The notes under the pieces were generated by a model. That model made no database searches and was not told the origin of the DNA. It saw only the letters and a program-made list of their open reading frames with translations. Below are positions 60,665 to 64,000 of a DNA stretch of 64,000 nt, piece after piece. The first letter of the stretch is position 1. Every line of letters starts with the position of its first letter. This DNA is from Teredinibacter franksiae. GTDB taxonomy: Bacteria; Pseudomonadota; Gammaproteobacteria; Pseudomonadales; Cellvibrionaceae. The position numbers and the translations under genes are program-made. Location: positions 2,740,501 to 2,804,500 of the forward strand of contig NZ_JACJUV010000001.1 of the NCBI RefSeq assembly GCF_014218805.1, in the 5' to 3' direction.

Positions 60665-61759
60665 TTAGTCTGGAAACAAACTAAAATTCGGGTCAATTTC
60701 TGCTTTTATTGATTTACTTGGCGTGATTACCGCAATCACTCGCATGGTGCCTTTGCACTTTTTACACTTGAAGACTGGTTTTTTTCGGGTGTTCGGTGTG
60801 GGTGTTTCAACGCATAAAATGTACTGTATCGTCTTCAGTAGGCGTTTGGCATTGCCGTGTAAAAAACCGTAATCGCGTGCGCGCCTAAAGCCTTTGGGTA
60901 ACGTATGTTGTAGCACCAGCGCCACAAATTCCTCACCCTGCAATGTACGCGTTTTGACATCCCCTGTGTTGCTTTCGGTATAGCGGAATGTCACTTCACT
61001 CCCATCATTCTTAATAATGTTTTTATTGCTGATGACTCCACGATACAAATATCGTGAAAGATAGTGAAGTGCAGGTAAACCACGGCCAACACGCTGGCAT
61101 TGCGTCACCCATTTTTTCGATGTTGTCGGTACGGTAAATCCTGCTTCCGATAGGGCGCGTAAAAATGCGCCTCGAAATTTGGCGGCAAGGGCGCGTCCAT
61201 TAAACAGATATTTCCCCTTCAGCGTACGCCATTCACGACGAGCACGGTGCACACCACCTGCAGGCACTACAATATGCACGTGAGGGTGGTAGTCGAGCCG
61301 ACGGGTATGCGTGTGCAATACAGCTGTCATCGCCAACTCAGCGTGAAAGCCTTTTTTATTGCGCGCGAACGTCTTGAGTGTTTCGACGGCGCATTTGAAT
61401 AGCAAGCTGTAAACGACTTTGGGGTTTGCTTTGGCCAGCGCTCTTAATTGCTCGGGTAAGGTAAACGTGGCCATAAAATAATTCACCGGTAACAGCTTCT
61501 GTTCTTGACGCTCAAGCCAGTCAGATGTGGCGCTGTGTTGGCACTGATTACACGCGCGGTGACCGCAGGAGCGGTGTTTTTGGGTGGTATAGGGGCATGC
61601 ATCACAGGCAAACGTCATTTGCGCATATTGTTGCGTACGGCAACCGGTGATGGCATTAATGGCAGACCACTGATCGTCACGGGTTTGCGCCCCGTATTGG
61701 TGTTTGAAACGATCGAGGTATTGGGTGATGATGGAAGACAGTTCGATTGAGGCAAGCAT
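60665..61759 (-). CDS. IS91-family HUH (Y2-type) transposase
   Basis: 364 residues; a rolling-circle transposase. The N-terminal zinc-binding region has CDACPYTTQKHRSCGHRACN (about 51-70). The HUH metal motif is in YHPHVHIVVPAGG (about 157). Tyrosines in LHYLSRYLYRGVIS (about 235) fit the Y2 site. A second cysteine pair near the end (FKCKKCKGTM) is also common. It starts one base after the stop of the recombinase gene upstream, so the two are coupled. Appears intact. Confidence 0.93.
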   Translation of the reverse strand: MLASIELSSIITQYLDRFKHQYGAQTRDDQWSAINAITGCRTQQYAQMTFACDACPYTTQKHRSCGHRACNQCQHSATSDWLERQEQKLLPVNYFMATFTLPEQLRALAKANPKVVYSLLFKCAVETLKTFARNKKGFHAELAMTAVLHTHTRRLDYHPHVHIVVPAGGVHRARREWRTLKGKYLFNGRALAAKFRGAFLRALSEAGFTVPTTSKKWVTQCQRVGRGLPALHYLSRYLYRGVISNKNIIKNDGSEVTFRYTESNTGDVKTRTLQGEEFVALVLQHTLPKGFRRARDYGFLHGNAKRLLKTIQYILCVETPTPNTRKKPVFKCKKCKGTMRVIAVITPSKSIKAEIDPNFSLFPD

Positions 61760-61760
61760 A

Positions 61761-62669
61761 CTATTCAGCCTCCGTCGTAGGGACGATATTGAGCCGATTT
61801 ACCATGCGGTTAATAATCTTGTCAGTATCTTTTTGCGTTACGTCGGTTAGCTGGGTATAGAGGGCCGTTGTTTTTGGACAATCGTGTCCCATCTCCGTTT
61901 GAATGGCGCGCTGGGTTACGCCATTTTCCACCAATAAAGCGCCGTAGCAATGGCGCAGTGTGTGTGGTGTTGCGTGTTTGTGTATACCAACAGAAGCTAG
62001 GATGGCTTTAAATGATTTTTGTAGCCCCCCGCGGTCCATGATTTTGGTAGCGCTTTGGCGTTCTTGGTGATTGCGCCCGGCGGGGAAAATCATATCAGGG
62101 TGTCGATGTGTGGCCCAATATTGCCTGAGGTGAATCAGTGTTGCTTGCGGTAAGGTGACGAACCGGTCTTTTTTACCCTTTCCTAGGCGGATATGGACCT
62201 TCATGCGCTGCGCATCAATATCACCAATGCGTAGGTTTAGTGTTTCGTGAATACGGAGTCCCATGCTGAATGCCGTTAGTATAAATACCTGATAGCGGCG
62301 TTCATGCGTGCCATTGATCATCCGCTCAATTTCTTTGAGGGTTAATATATCCGGCAGAACTTTCTTCTGAGGGGGTTTAACAATGTCGACCCATTGCCAG
62401 TGCTTGTTGAGTACGTGTTTATAGAAAAACTGCAGGCCATTACGGTCCACCTTGACCGTGCTCCAGGAGTGGGTTTTTGTGAGCGAAGAGAAGTAGTCTT
62501 TGAGGTCATCTTGTGTCAATCGGTCGGGAACGCGATCAAAGAATTCGGTGATGCGCCGCAGTGCTCGACTGTATCCGTCAATGGTATTGTCAGCCTTGCC
62601 TTGACGGCGCAATGCGTTAATATGACGTTGGTACAGCGAACCAAATCGTGCTTGTTGTGCCTTTCTCAT
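61761..62669 (-). CDS. tyrosine recombinase accompanying the IS91-type transposase
   Basis: 302 residues with an N-terminal SAM-like binding domain (INALRRQGKADNTIDGYSRA) and a complete catalytic set: Arg in FSMGLRIHETLNLR (about 144), Lys in RLGKGKKDRFVTL (about 167), HTLRH (about 245), Gly-His in EMGHDCPKTT (about 269) and Tyr in TALYTQL (about 279). It lacks the extra helix typical of integron integrases, so I do not call it IntI. It is the only recombinase of this class in the window and may act on the element itself. Confidence 0.9.
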   Translation of the reverse strand: MRKAQQARFGSLYQRHINALRRQGKADNTIDGYSRALRRITEFFDRVPDRLTQDDLKDYFSSLTKTHSWSTVKVDRNGLQFFYKHVLNKHWQWVDIVKPPQKKVLPDILTLKEIERMINGTHERRYQVFILTAFSMGLRIHETLNLRIGDIDAQRMKVHIRLGKGKKDRFVTLPQATLIHLRQYWATHRHPDMIFPAGRNHQERQSATKIMDRGGLQKSFKAILASVGIHKHATPHTLRHCYGALLVENGVTQRAIQTEMGHDCPKTTALYTQLTDVTQKDTDKIINRMVNRLNIVPTTEAE

Positions 62670-62763
62670 AAATAATGCCTCAAGTTGTCGTACTCGGATG
62701 TGAGTACGTAGGGGGATTGTTTATGAGAAATCAGAATTTTGATACTTGCCGCAAAGCGGCTTC

Positions 62764-62843
62764 GTTCAACAAGGCGCTCCTGCTGAAAACCATAAGCTAC
62801 GGCTTCGCCTCCTCTTATGTTTTCAGCAGAGCTTGGCGTTATA
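62764..62843 (+). other. attC closing the IS91-containing cassette
   Basis: R'' GTTCAAC (complement of the GTTGAAC at 60457), R' GTTATAT. CCTGCTGAAAACCATAAG pairs with CTTATGTTTTCAGCAG. Confidence 0.82.
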
Positions 62844-63420
62844 TTCCACCCAATTTTACACCTGCTTCTCGTCTGCAAGCTGCTAATAAGCTTTCAATCG
62901 AATCTTGACGCTGAAGCGTTCTAGCTATGGCGACGGCGCCAATCATCATTGCTGTAACTGACAAAATATCTTGTTCGTCGCAGTCGCAATAACTACTTGC
63001 GTACTCCATAATTGCTGTATTCATGCCATAGTAAACGTCAGCATAAGCTGTCTTTATTGCGTTATCCTGCATGTTGATATCTGTGGCCAAGAAGGCTAAC
63101 GGACAAGTCAAAGAGCGCTCTCCATTCACATGTTCCGAGCTCAGGTATGTATTTAGCAGCAAAGACAACCATTGTTTATTGGTGGTGTCCTCTGGTTTAA
63201 GGCCGGCAAGTTTAGTACTGCAGGCTCTAAATTTTAGTGCCTCACGGTAAAGCTCTGCTTTGTTGGTGAAATGCGCATAAAACCCGCCTCTAGTAAGCCC
63301 GCAGTTACTCATCAAGTCATCGATTGTAACTCCCTCAAAACCCTTTATTGCAAATAGTCTAAAGGAGCTATCAAGAATTTTATCTCGGGTTTTGTTTTTG
63401 TGCGTCTCTGTATATGGCAT
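62839..63420 (-). CDS. TetR-family transcriptional regulator (cassette gene in reverse orientation)
   Basis: 193 residues. The N-terminal helix-turn-helix is of AcrR/TetR type: ILDSSFRLFAIKGFEGVTID, then DLMSNCGLTRGGFYAHFTNK (about 15-55), a form close to the QacR/NemR/YcdC group with GGFY. The C-terminal ligand domain holds several cysteines (SYCDCDEQD), which may respond to electrophiles. It is divergent from the GFA-domain gene with about 110 bases between, so it probably controls that gene. Its stop lies in the R' box at 62837. Confidence 0.9.
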   Translation of the reverse strand: MPYTETHKNKTRDKILDSSFRLFAIKGFEGVTIDDLMSNCGLTRGGFYAHFTNKAELYREALKFRACSTKLAGLKPEDTTNKQWLSLLLNTYLSSEHVNGERSLTCPLAFLATDINMQDNAIKTAYADVYYGMNTAIMEYASSYCDCDEQDILSVTAMMIGAVAIARTLQRQDSIESLLAACRREAGVKLGGI

Positions 63421-63530
63421 AGGGCTATCCCTGATTATTACTATATATGTTCTTTATCATATATAAAATCCGATCTAAGATGAAGCTACATCTATGGTAA
63501 TGAAATTAAATATGTATATTCATTACTATA
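63421..63530. promoter_or_regulatory. divergent control region between the TetR and GFA genes
   Basis: AT-rich, with TATATGTTC and ATATATAAAAT stretches suited to promoters in both directions. A TetR operator is expected here; the clearest partial dyad is around ACTATATATG...CATATATAAA (63437-63467). Confidence 0.5.
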
Positions 63531-63980
63531 TTGTCGTCGGCCATTAGCCATACTGGGGATTACGTGGAAAAGCATATTGGAAGTTGTCGCTGCGGCGGCA
63601 TTGAATTTTACTTTTATAACGACCCGATCAATTCTATTTTTTGCTATTGCAAGGAGTGCCAATCGCTCACTGGATCGGACAAATGGTTTGGACTGTGGGT
63701 GCCAAAAGATAATTTTAAATTTACTAAAGGCACGCCTTCAACGTATACGCGGGCTGGAGATTCAGGTAAAGACGTAAATTATAAGTTCTGCGGTAATTGT
63801 AGCACTGCTTTGTGTGCTGAGATAACTGCGGGTAATTTTTACTCTGTATCAGCAACTTCATTGAAAAGTATTAAGTTCAATCCAAAAATGTCAATTTACG
63901 CATCATCAGCACCATCATGGGCGATCTTACCCAACGATGTACCAAAATTTGATACTCTACCGCCAGGAATGGGAGGCTAA
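63531..63980 (+). CDS. GFA-domain protein (glutathione-dependent formaldehyde-activating type)
   Basis: 149 residues. The zinc-binding GFA fold is seen in IGSCRCGGIEFYF (about 17-29), IFCYCKECQSLTGSD (about 36-50) and FCGNCSTALCAEI (about 86-98). Family members include the formaldehyde-glutathione enzyme Gfa and the CENP-V group; most are of unknown substrate. A TetR regulator of electrophile-sensing type next to it would fit aldehyde or thiol stress (inference). ATG 63531 or a later GTG at 63564 could be used. An attC begins right behind the stop. Confidence 0.88.
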   Translation: MSSAISHTGDYVEKHIGSCRCGGIEFYFYNDPINSIFCYCKECQSLTGSDKWFGLWVPKDNFKFTKGTPSTYTRAGDSGKDVNYKFCGNCSTALCAEITAGNFYSVSATSLKSIKFNPKMSIYASSAPSWAILPNDVPKFDTLPPGMGG

Positions 63981-63982
63981 AT

Positions 63983-64000
63983 ATCTAACAAAAACAGACG
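63983..64000 (+). other. start of an attC cut by the window edge
   Basis: R'' ATCTAAC followed by AAAAACAGACG. It shows that the array goes on beyond the window. Confidence 0.7.

Larger units (their letters stand above)
60464..62763 (-). mobile_element. IS91-type element with accessory tyrosine recombinase (ends approximate)
   Basis: A two-gene minus-strand operon, recombinase then HUH transposase, lies within the cassette that starts GTTGAAC (60457) and ends GTTCAAC (62764). IS91-type elements have no inverted repeats or target duplications, so the borders are only bracketed. IS91 relatives with a recombinase gene ahead of the transposase are known. Confidence 0.75.
27665..64000 (+). other. 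integron cassette array, about 57 cassettes, no integrase in the window
   Basis: Successive units of 0.25-1 kb (longer where insertion elements sit) each end in an attC: an R'' box ending AAC, an imperfect inverted repeat of about 50-130 bases, and an R' box beginning GTT in the context GCGTT. Genes are on plus with attC behind them, except the VapBC and TetR cassettes. The array continues beyond 64000, where another attC begins. Three gene-poor families recur (RC1-17, A1-3, B1-2). Insertion elements are at 43232-45026, 54806-56600, 57740-60188 and within 60464-62763. Confidence 0.95.

Noticed and set aside
61761..62669. Tyrosine recombinase as the missing integron integrase
   Set aside because: It is coupled by a one-base gap to an IS91-type transposase, reads from within a cassette and lacks the extra integron-integrase helix region. 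It fits the accessory recombinase of IS91-type elements.

Overview
The window looks like a chromosome segment of a marine, polysaccharide-degrading gammaproteobacterium, probably near Cellvibrionaceae (Saccharophagus/Teredinibacter-like). This rests on a gammaproteobacterial housekeeping set (prlC-yheV, engB next to cytochrome c4 and dsbA), on uronate and pectin genes, and on a TonB-dependent receptor. The genus is an inference.

Positions 1-26723 are ordinary chromosome. They hold a partial uxuA, a gamma carbonic anhydrase, prlC-yheV, a lipoprotein lactonase, an aldo/keto reductase, a GH105 plus DUF2264 pair, engB, cytochrome c4, a lipoprotein-type DsbA, a diguanylate cyclase, a phosphopantetheinyl transferase and a single-domain response regulator. 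A four-gene HlyD/ABC/FtsX/FtsX export operon follows, then a Pmp3-like peptide, a TonB receptor, a cytochrome c-PQQ sugar dehydrogenase, a Cu/Zn efflux permease and a BaiN-like flavoprotein. About 940 gene-free bases (26724-27664) separate this from the next region.

Positions 27665-64000 are a large integron cassette array that runs off the right edge. I count about 57 cassettes, each closed by an attC site (R'' of type xxxTAAC or xxxAAAC, central hairpin, R' of type GTTxxxx). Most cassettes carry one short plus-strand gene. In almost every single-copy cassette the first seven bases are the exact reverse complement of the R'' box at its own end, as expected if the cassette circularises. The array polarity puts attI and intI on the left, but no intI is visible there. 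In this window the array is therefore CALIN-like, meaning attC sites without an integrase. Recognisable cassette products are VOC, DUF6869, DUF4259, GrpB, GNAT, ankyrin, TrmH/SpoU methyltransferase, VapBC, a TetR/GFA pair and a likely HEPN protein. Most others are small secreted, membrane or immunity-like proteins of unknown role.

About 30% of the cassettes (17 copies, named RC1-RC17 here) are one roughly 388-bp family with no convincing gene. It includes a tandem run of six and four pairs of apparently identical copies far apart. The body contains conserved hairpins, one with a compensatory base change, and it is joined to two different attC types. Two smaller gene-poor families (A, three copies; B, two copies) also recur.

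Four mobile elements have entered the array. Two are copies of a 1795-bp IS1182-like element sitting exactly at attC crossover points, each with an in-frame TGA in the transposase. One is an IS66 element with an 8-bp target duplication that splits a membrane-protein cassette. One is an IS91-type HUH transposase operon with its own tyrosine recombinase.
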